Below, one piece after another: positions 1 through 7,961 of a stretch of 39,806 bases of DNA. The position numbers and the translations under genes were made by a program. How positions within the stretch are numbered: position 1 is the stretch's first letter; each line of letters begins with the position of its first letter. The notes under the pieces were generated by a model. The model did not search any database and had not been told where the DNA came from. It saw only the letters and a list, made by a program, of their open reading frames with translations. This DNA comes from Deltaproteobacteria bacterium (GTDB lineage Bacteria; Desulfobacterota; Binatia; HRBIN30). The DNA lies in assembly GCA_016200585.1 (NCBI GenBank), contig JACQEN010000134.1, positions 1 to 39,806 of the forward strand, read 5' to 3'.

Positions 1-1394
1 ACCTCGTCATCTCCGACCTGCATCTGCGTGGCGGACACTCCGACACGACGGCCGGCCTGTATCATTTCGACGAAGAATTTGCGGACTTCCTGCGTTACTA
101 CCGTCTGCATCGCAGCGCTGAACGACCCTGGCAGCTGATCATCGCCGGCGACTTCATCGAGTTTCTGTATATCACCGACCTGCCGAGCGCTGACGACCCG
201 CTGCTGCGTGGCGCTCAGTTCGTTCCCAGCGAGCACATCTACGGGGCGCGCACGGAGGCTGCGAAGTCGCGTTGGAAGATCGACCGCATTCTGCGCACCG
301 GCCATCCGCAGTTGCTTCTAGCCCTGGCGCGTTTCATCGCCGAGGGGAATTCCATCGTCGTGTTGCGCGGCAATCACGACGCCGAAATGGTCTGGCCTGA
401 GGTGCAGGCGCATTTCCGGCGTTTGCTTGCGGAGCATCATCCCGCCGACGTCGGATACATGGCGATGAAGGAAGCCGTAGCGCAGCGGCTCATTTTCGCC
501 CCGTGGTTCTGGTACGTTCCGGAGAAGCTCTACGTCGAGCATGGTTGCCAGTACGATCCATGCTGCGCTTTCGAATACTTTCTACACCCGGTCATGCCCA
601 GCGACCCGGCACGCATCGAGAACTCGATCTCCGACCTTTCGGTTCGCTATTTTGCAAACCAGATGAAGCTGCTGAACGCGATGGCGACGGAGAACATCAA
701 GTCGATCAGCGAGTACATCGTCTGGGTCGTGCGGAATGATCTTGGCCTGATCCCACGTGCGTTCCACTTTTACCGTGGCATGGTGCGCGGCGTTCTCGGC
801 AAAAGCGGGCGCCCGGATCCGGAGAAGGAAATGCCGGTGCGCGAAGAACACCGGCGACGGCTTGCGGCTGCGGACGAGCAACTCGGTTTGGCGCCTGGGA
901 CGACGGCGCGGGTTGACGCTCTACACGCCCGCCCGGTGATGCGCAGCTGGTTTGCGGCGCTGCGCTTTCTCGGCCTCGATCTGCTGTCCGCGGCTGCCGC
1001 GTTGTTAGCTGCGGTTACGGTCATCCTGGTTGTGTATCCGCATCAGGCAAGATGGATCGCCGTGCTGGCGGTGGCGGCTGCGTTGGGTCTGGTCGTCTAC
1101 GCCGGGGCACTGCGCTTCACGCGCATCGTCGAGTACGGGCAGTTGCGCGGCGTCGCCGAGCGTTTAGGGGATCTGTTTGGCGTGCGCAATGTGATTTTCG
1201 GCCACTCGCACAAGGCCGGTGTGTCGCGACTGGCTAGGCAGCGCAGCTACTTCAACGTCGGCACGTGGGTTCCGCTAAAGAAGCACGCGTACTTCGTGTA
1301 TTTCGCTTTGGAAGGCGATGAGCTCGACGGTCGTCTCTGGCGCTGGAACAAGGAGAAGCAAGAGCCCGAATCATTCGAGGGGCGGCAGCTATGA
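1..1394 (+). CDS. Metallophosphoesterase with internal membrane hairpin (5' end cut by window)
   Basis: The reading frame is open from the window edge (first full codon at 3) to the TGA at 1392-1394. The metal-binding signatures of calcineurin-like phosphoesterases appear in order: SDLHL (Asp codon 15, His codon 21), GDFIE (147-161), GNHD (369-380), a His-Gly motif YVEHG (about 531-545) and GHSH (1200-1211). The order and the HG..YD form resemble LpxH-type UDP-2,3-diacylglucosamine hydrolases, but the substrate cannot be told. About 220 residues separate the HG motif from GHSH, and they contain two hydrophobic stretches (about 975-1040 and 1053-1112) that should form a membrane hairpin, so the enzyme is probably anchored to the inner membrane. 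Only a short N-terminal piece is missing, since DLHL normally lies near the start. The convergent response-regulator gene ends 67 bp downstream. Confidence 0.85.
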   Translation, partial: LVISDLHLRGGHSDTTAGLYHFDEEFADFLRYYRLHRSAERPWQLIIAGDFIEFLYITDLPSADDPLLRGAQFVPSEHIYGARTEAAKSRWKIDRILRTGHPQLLLALARFIAEGNSIVVLRGNHDAEMVWPEVQAHFRRLLAEHHPADVGYMAMKEAVAQRLIFAPWFWYVPEKLYVEHGCQYDPCCAFEYFLHPVMPSDPARIENSISDLSVRYFANQMKLLNAMATENIKSISEYIVWVVRNDLGLIPRAFHFYRGMVRGVLGKSGRPDPEKEMPVREEHRRRLAAADEQLGLAPGTTARVDALHARPVMRSWFAALRFLGLDLLSAAAALLAAVTVILVVYPHQARWIAVLAVAAALGLVVYAGALRFTRIVEYGQLRGVAERLGDLFGVRNVIFGHSHKAGVSRLARQRSYFNVGTWVPLKKHAYFVYFALEGDELDGRLWRWNKEKQEPESFEGRQL

Positions 1395-1461
1395 CAGACG
1401 ACCGCCGGTCGTGCATGGAAGCTGACTGACGAACTGGCCGCGATCGCCGGTCCGCAACGCG

Positions 1462-1944
1462 CTACGACTTCTTGAGGTGCGTCTCGAGATCGGCGTTACG
1501 CTTTTGCAGTTGTTGGACCCGTGCTTCGAGCTCGCGGACGCGTTCGTGCATTCGGTGCAGCTGCAAGCGCTTGTCCAGCCCGCTGTGGACGATGCCCAGG
1601 AGGTCGTCGTTGTCCCAAGGCTTTTCCATGTAATGGAAGATTCCGACGTCATTGATCGCGCGGATCGCATTCTCCTTGTCGGCATAGCCGGTGAGAAGTA
1701 TAAGCGCGCTTTCGGGATACAGGCCGCGCACTTCAAGCAGGAAGCGAATGCCGTCGAGCTCAGGCATCAGGAAGTCGGAGATCACCAAATCGACCGGCGT
1801 AACCTTGGCCAACTGCAGGGCCTTGGGCGAAGAGGTCTCGGTGATCACCGTGTGGGGTGTCTCCAGCTCCAGCAAGGTGGCGACGCTTTGCACAACCGCC
1901 GGGTCGTCGTCGACGACCAGAATGCAACTCGAATCGTTGGCCAT
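1462..1944 (-). CDS. Single-domain response regulator with C-terminal coiled coil
   Basis: A 160-residue protein with a complete receiver domain: acidic pair D12/D13, phospho-acceptor D57 in SDFLMPELDG, T85 in LLTGYAD and K108 in MEKPW. After residue 125 comes a heptad-rich helix (about 128-158, many Leu, Glu and Arg) in place of a DNA-binding output domain, so it probably acts by protein contacts. The frame stays open far upstream, but family similarity begins here. The ATG at 1944 has GAAG six bases before it, while the ATG at 1950 (two residues longer) has no ribosome site. It is divergent from the histidine kinase at 2008 with only 63 bp between starts, so the two are the likely cognate pair and share a control region. 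Confidence 0.9.
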   Translation of the reverse strand: MANDSSCILVVDDDPAVVQSVATLLELETPHTVITETSSPKALQLAKVTPVDLVISDFLMPELDGIRFLLEVRGLYPESALILLTGYADKENAIRAINDVGIFHYMEKPWDNDDLLGIVHSGLDKRLQLHRMHERVRELEARVQQLQKRNADLETHLKKS

Positions 1945-2007
1945 TGGCATCTTCGATAAGCGGGGTGTCGGCTGCCAGTCAAGTCGTTTGCTCTGGAAGG
2001 GCAGAAT

Positions 2008-3372
2008 GTGACCGCCGGATCTCCCAACCAAGAGCAAGCCAGGGATGCCATTGGCATTCTGATCGAGGTCGGGACGGCCCTTTGCAGCACGTTGCGTTTG
2101 CGCGACCTGCTGGCAACGATGATGGAGCGCGCGCGTACGGTCTTGGCCGCCGAAGCAAGCTCGGTAATGCTGATCGACGAAAGTGGCGCCGCCCTGCGCT
2201 GGGAGGTGGCCATCGGCGCGGGGGCGGGGAAGTTGCAAACACTCGTGGTGCCTCTCGGGAGCGGGATCAGCGGGCGCGTAGCCGCTAGCGGAAAGGCGAT
2301 CCGCATCGACGACGCGCAAGGCGATCCGCGCTGGGAAGGACAACGGTACGACGCCGAAAGCGGTTTTACCACACGCTCGATCCTCTGCGTGCCGATCGTC
2401 GCTCACGGCCATGTCATCGGTGTGGTTCAGGTCTTGAATCGGCGTGCCGGGCCGTTTACGGACGATGACCAGAGCCTGCTGGAAGCACTGGCAGGAATGG
2501 GTGGGGTGGCGATCGAGAATGCACGGTTGTACGAAAATCTCGAGCAGCAGGTGCAGGCGCGGACGGCTGATCTGACGCAAACGTTGGCACAGCTAAGAGC
2601 GACGCAGGCGCAGCTGGTGCAGTCCGAAAAGATGGCCGCCCTGGGTGACCTGGTTGCGGGTGTGGCGCACGAGATCAATACACCGCTGGGGGCTGTTACC
2701 AGCAACGTCGATCTGATCGGTCGGGCCCTCAGCAAAGCGCGCGACGCCATCGGCGACGCGCCCGAATTGCAGCGTGCGAAGCAGATGATCGAGCGTAGCG
2801 TACAGCTCGGCGAGGTCACTCGCGACGGCTGCCAGCGTATCGCGACGATCGTGCGCAGTTTGCGCAACTTCGCGCGCTTGGATGAAGCCGAGCACAAGCC
2901 GGCAGATCTTCAGGAAGGCTTGGAATCGACCTTGACGCTGGCGGCGCATATTTTGAAGAACCGCGTCCAAGTCGTGCGCGACTACCAGACGCTTCCACAG
3001 GTCGACTGCCACGCCAACCAACTCAACCAAGTGTTCTTGAATCTCATCGTCAATGCCGCCCAGGCAATCGACGATCAAGGAGCGATCGGCGTGCGGACGC
3101 GACACCGCCCGGGGGTCGGCGTCGACGGCAAGGGCTCGGAGAACGATACGGTCACGGTCGAAATCAGCGATACCGGTTGTGGGATTCCACCGGAGAAGCT
3201 CGGGCGAATCTTCGATCCGGGGTTTACGACGAAGGGCGTAGGCGTTGGTACGGGTCTCGGCTTGGCGATCTCCTATCGCATTGTCAGCGATCATCAAGGA
3301 CGGATCGAGGTCGAGAGTGAGCCCGGCAAGGGCAGCACGTTCCGCATCATCTTGCCGGTGAAGCCAGTCTAA
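2008..3372 (+). CDS. Cytoplasmic GAF-domain sensor histidine kinase
   Basis: A 454-residue kinase starting at GTG, with GGAAGG about eight bases upstream. A GAF domain covers about 15-172. A coiled linker at 175-212 leads into the dimerisation helix with phospho-acceptor H221 (GVAHEINTPL). The ATPase domain has an N box with N349, a G1 box DTGCGI at 388-393, an F box around IFDPGFTTK and a G2 box GTGLGLA at 414-420. No transmembrane helix or signal peptide is present, so it senses an internal ligand or a partner protein. The small divergent receiver protein at 1462-1944 is the obvious phosphotransfer partner. The ligand is unknown. Confidence 0.92.
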   Translation: MTAGSPNQEQARDAIGILIEVGTALCSTLRLRDLLATMMERARTVLAAEASSVMLIDESGAALRWEVAIGAGAGKLQTLVVPLGSGISGRVAASGKAIRIDDAQGDPRWEGQRYDAESGFTTRSILCVPIVAHGHVIGVVQVLNRRAGPFTDDDQSLLEALAGMGGVAIENARLYENLEQQVQARTADLTQTLAQLRATQAQLVQSEKMAALGDLVAGVAHEINTPLGAVTSNVDLIGRALSKARDAIGDAPELQRAKQMIERSVQLGEVTRDGCQRIATIVRSLRNFARLDEAEHKPADLQEGLESTLTLAAHILKNRVQVVRDYQTLPQVDCHANQLNQVFLNLIVNAAQAIDDQGAIGVRTRHRPGVGVDGKGSENDTVTVEISDTGCGIPPEKLGRIFDPGFTTKGVGVGTGLGLAISYRIVSDHQGRIEVESEPGKGSTFRIILPVKPV

Positions 3373-3524
3373 ATCAGTGTGAAGGCTTGCAGGTTTTGCC
3401 AGGCTGCGGCAGTGATAGCCGTCGAGATGGGGAGCGGGTTGTAGTCTTTTCCGCGAAACGAAGGTCGCGTCGGCAACGACTACCGACCAGGTTGCGGTAT
3501 GGGAAAGTGGAAGGAGAACCGTTG

Positions 3525-4292
3525 ATGAAGATCGTAAGATGGATGGGGATGGCGCTGGTGCTCATCGGGATTGCGGGGCTGCCCGCAGCGGCACGTGCCG
3601 ATGGCGAGGAGGCGCACGATATGATGAAGCGCGTCCTCGATGCCGTGCCGAAGGTTCCGTTCAAGGCGCGCGGCAAACTTACCTCCGACCGCGGTTGGGA
3701 TCGCGAGGTGATTCTTATGCGCGCCAATCAGGAGGGCATGGAGAAGATCTACCTGGAAGTGACCTCACCCACCGATCTCAAGGACACACGTTTCCTGCTG
3801 TTCGATCGGCTCGAGGGCAACGACGAGCAATACATGTTCGTTCCGGCAATGAAGCGCAGCATCCAGTTGAACATGGAAACGCGCAAACAGGAGTTTCTTG
3901 GTTCCGATTTTGCCGTAGCGGATCTCGTGCGTCCGGAGATCGAAGGCTTCACCTACACCATGGTGGGTGAGGAAACTCTCGATGGGCGACCGTGCAAGCT
4001 CGTGCAGGCGGTGCCAAAGAATCCGTCCGAGCAGATGTACAGCAAGACGGTAACCGCAATCGACCCGAAGGACAATCTGATCGTGCGGACGTTGATGTTC
4101 GACGAAAAGGGCATACCGCTGAAAACGTGGACGATCGACAAGTACGACAAGGTCGACGGCAACTGGACACCATCGGTGCAACGCATGGTCAATGTGCGCA
4201 ACTCGCATTGGTCGAAGATCGAGCTACTCGACGTCCAGTACAATGCGCAGCTTCCTTCGGAAGCGTTTAATCGATCGTACTTGACCCGCTGA
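3525..4292 (+). CDS. LolA-like outer membrane lipoprotein-sorting protein
   Basis: A 255-residue exported protein. The ATG at 3525 is preceded by AAGGAGA (3511-3517); the frame is open further upstream but without signal-peptide or family character. Residues 1-25 form a Sec signal peptide ending ARA, cleaved before D26. The mature part looks like the LolA-like family annotated as outer membrane lipoprotein-sorting proteins (pattern LTSDRGWDREV, then FVPAMKRSIQL, then GSDFAVADL), a half-barrel that carries a lipid or lipoprotein across the periplasm. Such proteins often sit beside RND or ABC exporters, and here an ABC-2 permease follows after 88 bp. The cargo cannot be predicted. The 152 bp upstream probably hold the promoter, but I see no convincing -35/-10 pair. 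Confidence 0.85.
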   Translation: MKIVRWMGMALVLIGIAGLPAAARADGEEAHDMMKRVLDAVPKVPFKARGKLTSDRGWDREVILMRANQEGMEKIYLEVTSPTDLKDTRFLLFDRLEGNDEQYMFVPAMKRSIQLNMETRKQEFLGSDFAVADLVRPEIEGFTYTMVGEETLDGRPCKLVQAVPKNPSEQMYSKTVTAIDPKDNLIVRTLMFDEKGIPLKTWTIDKYDKVDGNWTPSVQRMVNVRNSHWSKIELLDVQYNAQLPSEAFNRSYLTR

Positions 4293-4380
4293 CCGTGGCG
4301 CCTGCGCACTTCTGGTCGCGGGCAATCGGGCTGTCGCGGGGCCGCCCGAGCAGCGACGCGGAGAACGGGAGAAGTCTCGA

Positions 4381-5502
4381 ATGAAGGCACTGAGGGCGAT
4401 GATCCGAAAGGAATTCGTTCACATCGGGCGTGACCCGATGCTGATCGGGTTCGTGATCGGCATTCCGATGGTGTTGGTGCTGCTGTTCGGCTACGCGCTA
4501 CGGCTGAAGGCGGATCACCTTCGGGTCGCCGTGCTCGACGAGGATAAGACGTTTTTCAGCGTCCAGGTGAAGGATCGGCTGACCAAAGATGGCCAGTTCG
4601 AGATCGTCGAGGTGGATTCGGAAAGCAAGGTCCGCCGAGCCTTGCAGCAAGGGGAAGCGCGGCTCGGCTTGATCGTTCCGAAAGGTTTCACGGAGCGACT
4701 TGGGGAGTTTAAGCAAACCGAGTTCCCACTTTTCGTCGACGGGACGATGCCGACTCTGGCGCAGGCAGCGCTGTACGGAGCACGTGTGCTGACCGAGGAC
4801 GATACGTTGACGAACCTGTTGGCCGACGACCCCGATCACCCGGCGCCGGCGTTGCGCAAGCCACCCATCAAGATGGACAATCGGATTTTGTTCAATCCCG
4901 AGATGCGCGATTCCGATTTCTTCTTGCCGGGGACGATCGGGATTGTCCTGATGATCGTTGTGCTGACGTTGTCGACCGGGCTGGTGCGCGAAAAGGAGCA
5001 GACCACCATCGAGCAATTGCTGGTGACGCCGATCAGCCGATTCGCACTGATTGCCGGAAAAATGATTCCCTACGGGATCATTGCCGCGGGCGATTACCTG
5101 CTCGTCGTCATCGTCGCGCGTGTGGTGTTTTCACTGCCGATCGACAACGCGTTCCTTCCCGTTTCGACCTTGGCGGTGCTCTTCATTCTGGCGCTGCTGG
5201 CGCTTGGTGCGGTGATCTCGACGGTATCGCAAACGCAATTGCAGGCGGTATTCCTGGTTGTCTTTGCAATCGTCCCATCCCTTTTGATGTCGGGTTTTGT
5301 CTTTCCGATCGAAGCGATTCCGTCGTGGCTACAGCCGGTCGCCTGGGCCATGCCGATGACCTACTTCATCGAGGGAATCCGTGGCCTGATGCTGAAGGGG
5401 ACGACTGTCGCCGATCAAGGGCGCGACTTCCTGGCACTCGGCGGTTTCGTAGTAGCCCTGACGCTTCTGAGCTTGGCGCGATTCCGCAAACAACTGGCTT
5501 GA
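4381..5502 (+). CDS. ABC-2 type transporter permease (YhhJ/YbhS-like)
   Basis: A 373-residue inner-membrane permease. One helix near the N-terminus (about 21-42) is followed by an extracytoplasmic domain (about 45-175) and then by five or so membrane segments from about residue 180 to the end. The segment REKEQTTIEQLLVTPIS after the second helix is a hallmark of the ABC2_membrane_3 family. Such proteins pair as dimers with a DrrA/YbhF-type ATPase for drug, lipid or polysaccharide export. The gene lies between the LolA-like protein and a Crp-like regulator on the same strand. No ATPase follows directly; the nearest is on the opposite strand at 6236-7255. GGGAGA sits about 10 bases before the ATG. 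Confidence 0.92.
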   Translation: MKALRAMIRKEFVHIGRDPMLIGFVIGIPMVLVLLFGYALRLKADHLRVAVLDEDKTFFSVQVKDRLTKDGQFEIVEVDSESKVRRALQQGEARLGLIVPKGFTERLGEFKQTEFPLFVDGTMPTLAQAALYGARVLTEDDTLTNLLADDPDHPAPALRKPPIKMDNRILFNPEMRDSDFFLPGTIGIVLMIVVLTLSTGLVREKEQTTIEQLLVTPISRFALIAGKMIPYGIIAAGDYLLVVIVARVVFSLPIDNAFLPVSTLAVLFILALLALGAVISTVSQTQLQAVFLVVFAIVPSLLMSGFVFPIEAIPSWLQPVAWAMPMTYFIEGIRGLMLKGTTVADQGRDFLALGGFVVALTLLSLARFRKQLA

Positions 5503-5524
5503 GCGCAGCCGGGAGGTTGAGACG

Positions 5525-6148
5525 ATGACGACAGAGAGAATCCAGTACGAATTTCAAGCAAGAAAAGGCCAAACGATCTTTCGTCAAGGAGAACCCGGCA
5601 ACGAGATGTTCGTCATTGAACGGGGGCAGGTACGTCTGACGATCGGAGCAGACGGCGTCGAGAAAGAAGTCGCCGTGCTCGGGCAGGGACAATTCTTCGG
5701 TGAGCTTTCCCTGCTCGGTGACGCGCCGCGCAGCGCCACGGCGGAAGCCGTCGAGGACTCGGTCCTACTGTGCATCGGACGCGACGTCTTCCGCATGATG
5801 GTGCAAGACGACCTCGACATCGTCTACCGCATGATGAGCATTCAAGGGCAGAGGCTGAGCCAGACCAATCAGCCGATTCAACAGCTCGGCGCGCAGTTGG
5901 TGCGCATTCGCATCGCTACATATTGTTTGCGCCAGCTGCGGGCCGCGCAGCAGAGTTTCCCGGCAAGCATGACTTCGACAGCGCTGGCCGGAATCCTCGG
6001 GCAAAGAACCGATGCCGTCGACATGACGCTCGCCGACCTGGCCGGCCGCGGCGTTGGCGAATTTGCCGGCGGAAGACTTACGGTTGCGAGTCGCGAACAG
6101 GCGGACCGACTGATCGAGGTCGTTTGCGACTACGCGGAAGGACGTTGA
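5525..6148 (+). CDS. Crp/Fnr-type transcriptional regulator
   Basis: A 207-residue protein with a cyclic-nucleotide-binding fold at about 5-125. The phosphate-binding cassette is readable as GELSLLGDAPRSATA (59-73), including the Glu and Arg that contact cAMP in CRP. A dimerisation helix (about 92-118) leads to a winged-helix region at about 125-205 with a weak HTH around 148-178. No FNR-type cysteine cluster is present. It starts 22 bp after the permease stop with GGAGG upstream, so the two are probably cotranscribed. It may regulate this transport cluster, though no target site could be identified. The weak HTH leaves open that it is a poorly conserved DNA binder. Confidence 0.85.
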   Translation: MTTERIQYEFQARKGQTIFRQGEPGNEMFVIERGQVRLTIGADGVEKEVAVLGQGQFFGELSLLGDAPRSATAEAVEDSVLLCIGRDVFRMMVQDDLDIVYRMMSIQGQRLSQTNQPIQQLGAQLVRIRIATYCLRQLRAAQQSFPASMTSTALAGILGQRTDAVDMTLADLAGRGVGEFAGGRLTVASREQADRLIEVVCDYAEGR

Positions 6149-6235
6149 CTCGGGTTGATCTGTTGCGCTGGCTTGACGACTCGGGAGCGCCGCAGGCCAA
6201 AGCTTTCGTCCGTCGGCGCGAGGCGCGGCGACGTC

Positions 6236-7255
6236 TCAGTTTAGACTTGCCGCGCGCTTTGCCTTGTCGTCAGCCTGTCGGGTGTAAGTCACGAAAATAT
6301 CTTCCAGCGTCGGATACACCGAGTGGATCGAGAGCACCTCGATGCCGGCATTTTCGAGGTGCTTGCGCAGAGCGTCCATGACCATGCCGCGGCGCGCCGA
6401 TGACAGGAACGATGAAAAGTCGTCGCTGCTGCTGCTTTCGACCGGCAGATCCTTTACCCGGATATGCAGCGCCTGACCGAAGGCGCTGACGTCGTCTACG
6501 TAGGGCGCGTCTTGCAGCACCGCGAGAGCACGCATCAATTCGGGGCAAACGACTTCGATGCGACGATTGGTCAGCTTGATTTCATCTTCTTTCATCGAGC
6601 TCGGATCGCCGGAAACCAAGAGGTCTCCGTAGTAGACGTACGCCGCCTTCGTGCAGCGCTCGGCCTCATCCATGTAGTGGGTGGTGATGAAGAGGGTAGT
6701 TCCCTGCTGCGCCAGGCGGAAGAGCAGATCCCACATCTGACGGCGCGCGACGGGATCGACCCCCGCCGTTGGCTCGTCGAGGAAGACGATCTTGGGCCGA
6801 TGAATAAGGGCGCAGGCCAGGGCAAGACGTTGTTTCAAGCCCCCGGAGAGATTGCCGGCTTGTTGGCCTTCGCGTCTCTGTAAGCCACAGAGCTCAATGA
6901 GCTCGCGCTTGCGTCCATCGGCATCACGTCGCGGCACGTCGTAGACGTCGCCGAAAAAATCGAGGTTCTCCGCAATTGTCAGATCGGGGTAGAGCGCAAA
7001 ACGTTGCGACACATAACCGATGGCCCGCTTGATCTGCTCAGCCTGGCTTGCGACGTCGTATCCTCCGACCACGGCTCTTCCAGAAGTCGGCGCCAACAGC
7101 CCGCAGAGCATCCGAATCAGCGTTGTCTTGCCGGATCCATTCGGGCCGAGGAGACCAAAGATCTCGCCTTCGGCTACCGAGAGGCTGAGTTGCTTGATGG
7201 CCTCACGATCCCCGAAGCGCTTGGTCAGATTCTCTACAACGATCGCATCTCCCAT
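6236..7255 (-). CDS. ABC transporter ATP-binding protein (DrrA/YbhF-type)
   Basis: A 339-residue ATPase. Walker A is GPNGSGKT at 37-44, the Q-loop lies around YVSQR at 81-85, the signature is LSGGL at 136-140, Walker B is IVFLDEP at 156-162 and the switch His is H193. The region after about 215 matches the variable C-terminal extension of ABC-2 exporter ATPases. The frame is open upstream to 7708, but similarity begins at this ATG, with GGAG about 10 bases before it. It converges on the Crp-like gene (87 bp between stops). The closest permease is the ABC-2 protein at 4381-5502 on the other strand. That they form one transporter is likely but inferred. Confidence 0.9.
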   Translation of the reverse strand: MGDAIVVENLTKRFGDREAIKQLSLSVAEGEIFGLLGPNGSGKTTLIRMLCGLLAPTSGRAVVGGYDVASQAEQIKRAIGYVSQRFALYPDLTIAENLDFFGDVYDVPRRDADGRKRELIELCGLQRREGQQAGNLSGGLKQRLALACALIHRPKIVFLDEPTAGVDPVARRQMWDLLFRLAQQGTTLFITTHYMDEAERCTKAAYVYYGDLLVSGDPSSMKEDEIKLTNRRIEVVCPELMRALAVLQDAPYVDDVSAFGQALHIRVKDLPVESSSSDDFSSFLSSARRGMVMDALRKHLENAGIEVLSIHSVYPTLEDIFVTYTRQADDKAKRAASLN

Positions 7256-7392
7256 TCCCGGCACGCTCCGACTGGCCGTATAGTACACGAGATGCGGATA
7301 TCCAAGCGCGCAGATCACAGGCAGAGCAGGCGACGCGGCGGTCGCCCACCCTGCATCTGCAATCTGTTGTCTCCGTTCGGAGACGGGCCCCC

Positions 7393-7632
7393 CTAGATTG
7401 CGCGTGGGCTCGCGAGCTGGTGCTGCATCTCCGCCATGAGATTGCGCAGCCGATGCAGTACCAGCTCGGGCCAGCCGCCCCCTTCCGCCAAGGCCGCAAG
7501 CGCAACGGTCATCGCCGAAGCGACCACCGGCTCCGCCATACGGTCGTCGAGAGCCGCTCCAAGCACCGGACCGTTCGTCTCGACATCTACGGTAAAATAT
7601 CCCTGTGTATCGCTTACCAGAAGCCGCGCCAT
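7393..7632 (-). CDS. Small hypothetical protein, 79 residues
   Basis: I do not recognise the family. The case for a real gene is its start: the ATG at 7632 lies five bases after an unusually good ribosome site, AGGAGGGGG. The product has a first half with beta-strand character (ARLLVSDTQGYFTVDVET) and a helical second half (about residues 35-73) with Ala/Leu-rich and then charged stretches. There is no signal peptide, no membrane helix and no cysteine, so a soluble cytoplasmic protein is expected. It lies 137 bp upstream of the ABC ATPase on the same strand and may be cotranscribed with it. Confidence 0.6.
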   Translation of the reverse strand: MARLLVSDTQGYFTVDVETNGPVLGAALDDRMAEPVVASAMTVALAALAEGGGWPELVLHRLRNLMAEMQHQLASPRAI

Positions 7633-7637
7633 CTCTA

Positions 7638-7646
7638 CCCCCTCCT
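7638..7646 (-). promoter_or_regulatory. Strong ribosome binding site for the 79-residue gene
   Basis: On the minus strand AGGAGGGGG lies five bases before the ATG at 7632. It is close to the full anti-16S match and is the main reason for accepting this small open frame as a gene. Confidence 0.7.
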
Positions 7647-7742
7647 GATTCGGTCGCTGCAGATGCTCTACGCAAGGTGAGTGCCATTGAGATTTTGCCG
7701 CTGTTCAAGCAGTTGATCGCACAGTGGTTTACCCTTGGTGTC

Positions 7743-7766
7743 CACTCGAGTGCTCACTGTGAGAAC
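7743..7766. promoter_or_regulatory. Adjacent palindromes, candidate operator
   Basis: CACTCGAGTG (7743-7752) is a perfect 10-bp palindrome. It overlaps a second dyad, GTGCTCAC-T-GTGAGAAC (7750-7766), with 8-bp arms and one mismatch; its core CTCACTGTGAG is perfect. The spacing suits a dimeric regulator controlling the CoA-transferase operon. No regulator gene is adjacent, so the binding protein is unknown. Confidence 0.4.
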
Positions 7767-7950
7767 CTTTGAAGGGTCGATGTGTCCAATATGTTTACAT
7801 GTGATTGTCGAACTTGACGCCCGCCGCGGGCTACTGGTAAGTCGCCTCCTCCTCGATAGGTTACAGCATCGCGAATACGGAGGTCGGATTTCCGCGGGTT
7901 GCGAGGGAAGCTTAGGCGGGCACCGGGCAAGGTGACCGCGATTCATCGAC

Positions 7951-7955
7951 GGAGG
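7951..7955 (+). promoter_or_regulatory. Ribosome binding site that fixes a TTG start
   Basis: GGAGG lies six bases before the TTG at 7962. It favours that start over the in-frame GTG at 7932, which has no such site. Confidence 0.6.
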
Positions 7956-7961
7956 CTGGCG

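Larger units (their letters stand above)
7633..7961. other. Divergent intergenic region, 329 bp, no convincing gene
   Basis: The gap separates the 79-residue gene (-) from the first CoA-transferase (+) and should hold promoters for both. It contains the dyad cluster listed at 7743-7766, an AT-richer patch around 7786-7812, and a GC-rich dyad GCCCGCCGCGGGC at 7819-7831. A weak promoter-like pair, TTGAAG (7769-7774) and TATGTT (7790-7795), has 15-base spacing, too short to trust. A 66-codon open frame across 7735-7935 has no ribosome site and no recognisable content. Confidence 0.5.

Noticed and set aside
1951-2580. A long upstream extension of the response-regulator frame
   Set aside because: It is antisense to the kinase GAF domain and has no receiver-like content. 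The ATG at 1944 has a ribosome site.
7256-7708. A 150-residue N-terminal extension of the ABC ATPase frame
   Set aside because: ATPase similarity starts at 7255. The upstream part is Arg/Gly-rich and overlaps the better-supported 79-residue gene in another frame.
7735-7935. A 66-codon frame with CPIC in the gap before the CoA-transferase
   Set aside because: It has no ribosome site and no partner for a zinc site (only one CxxC), and it overlaps the likely control region.
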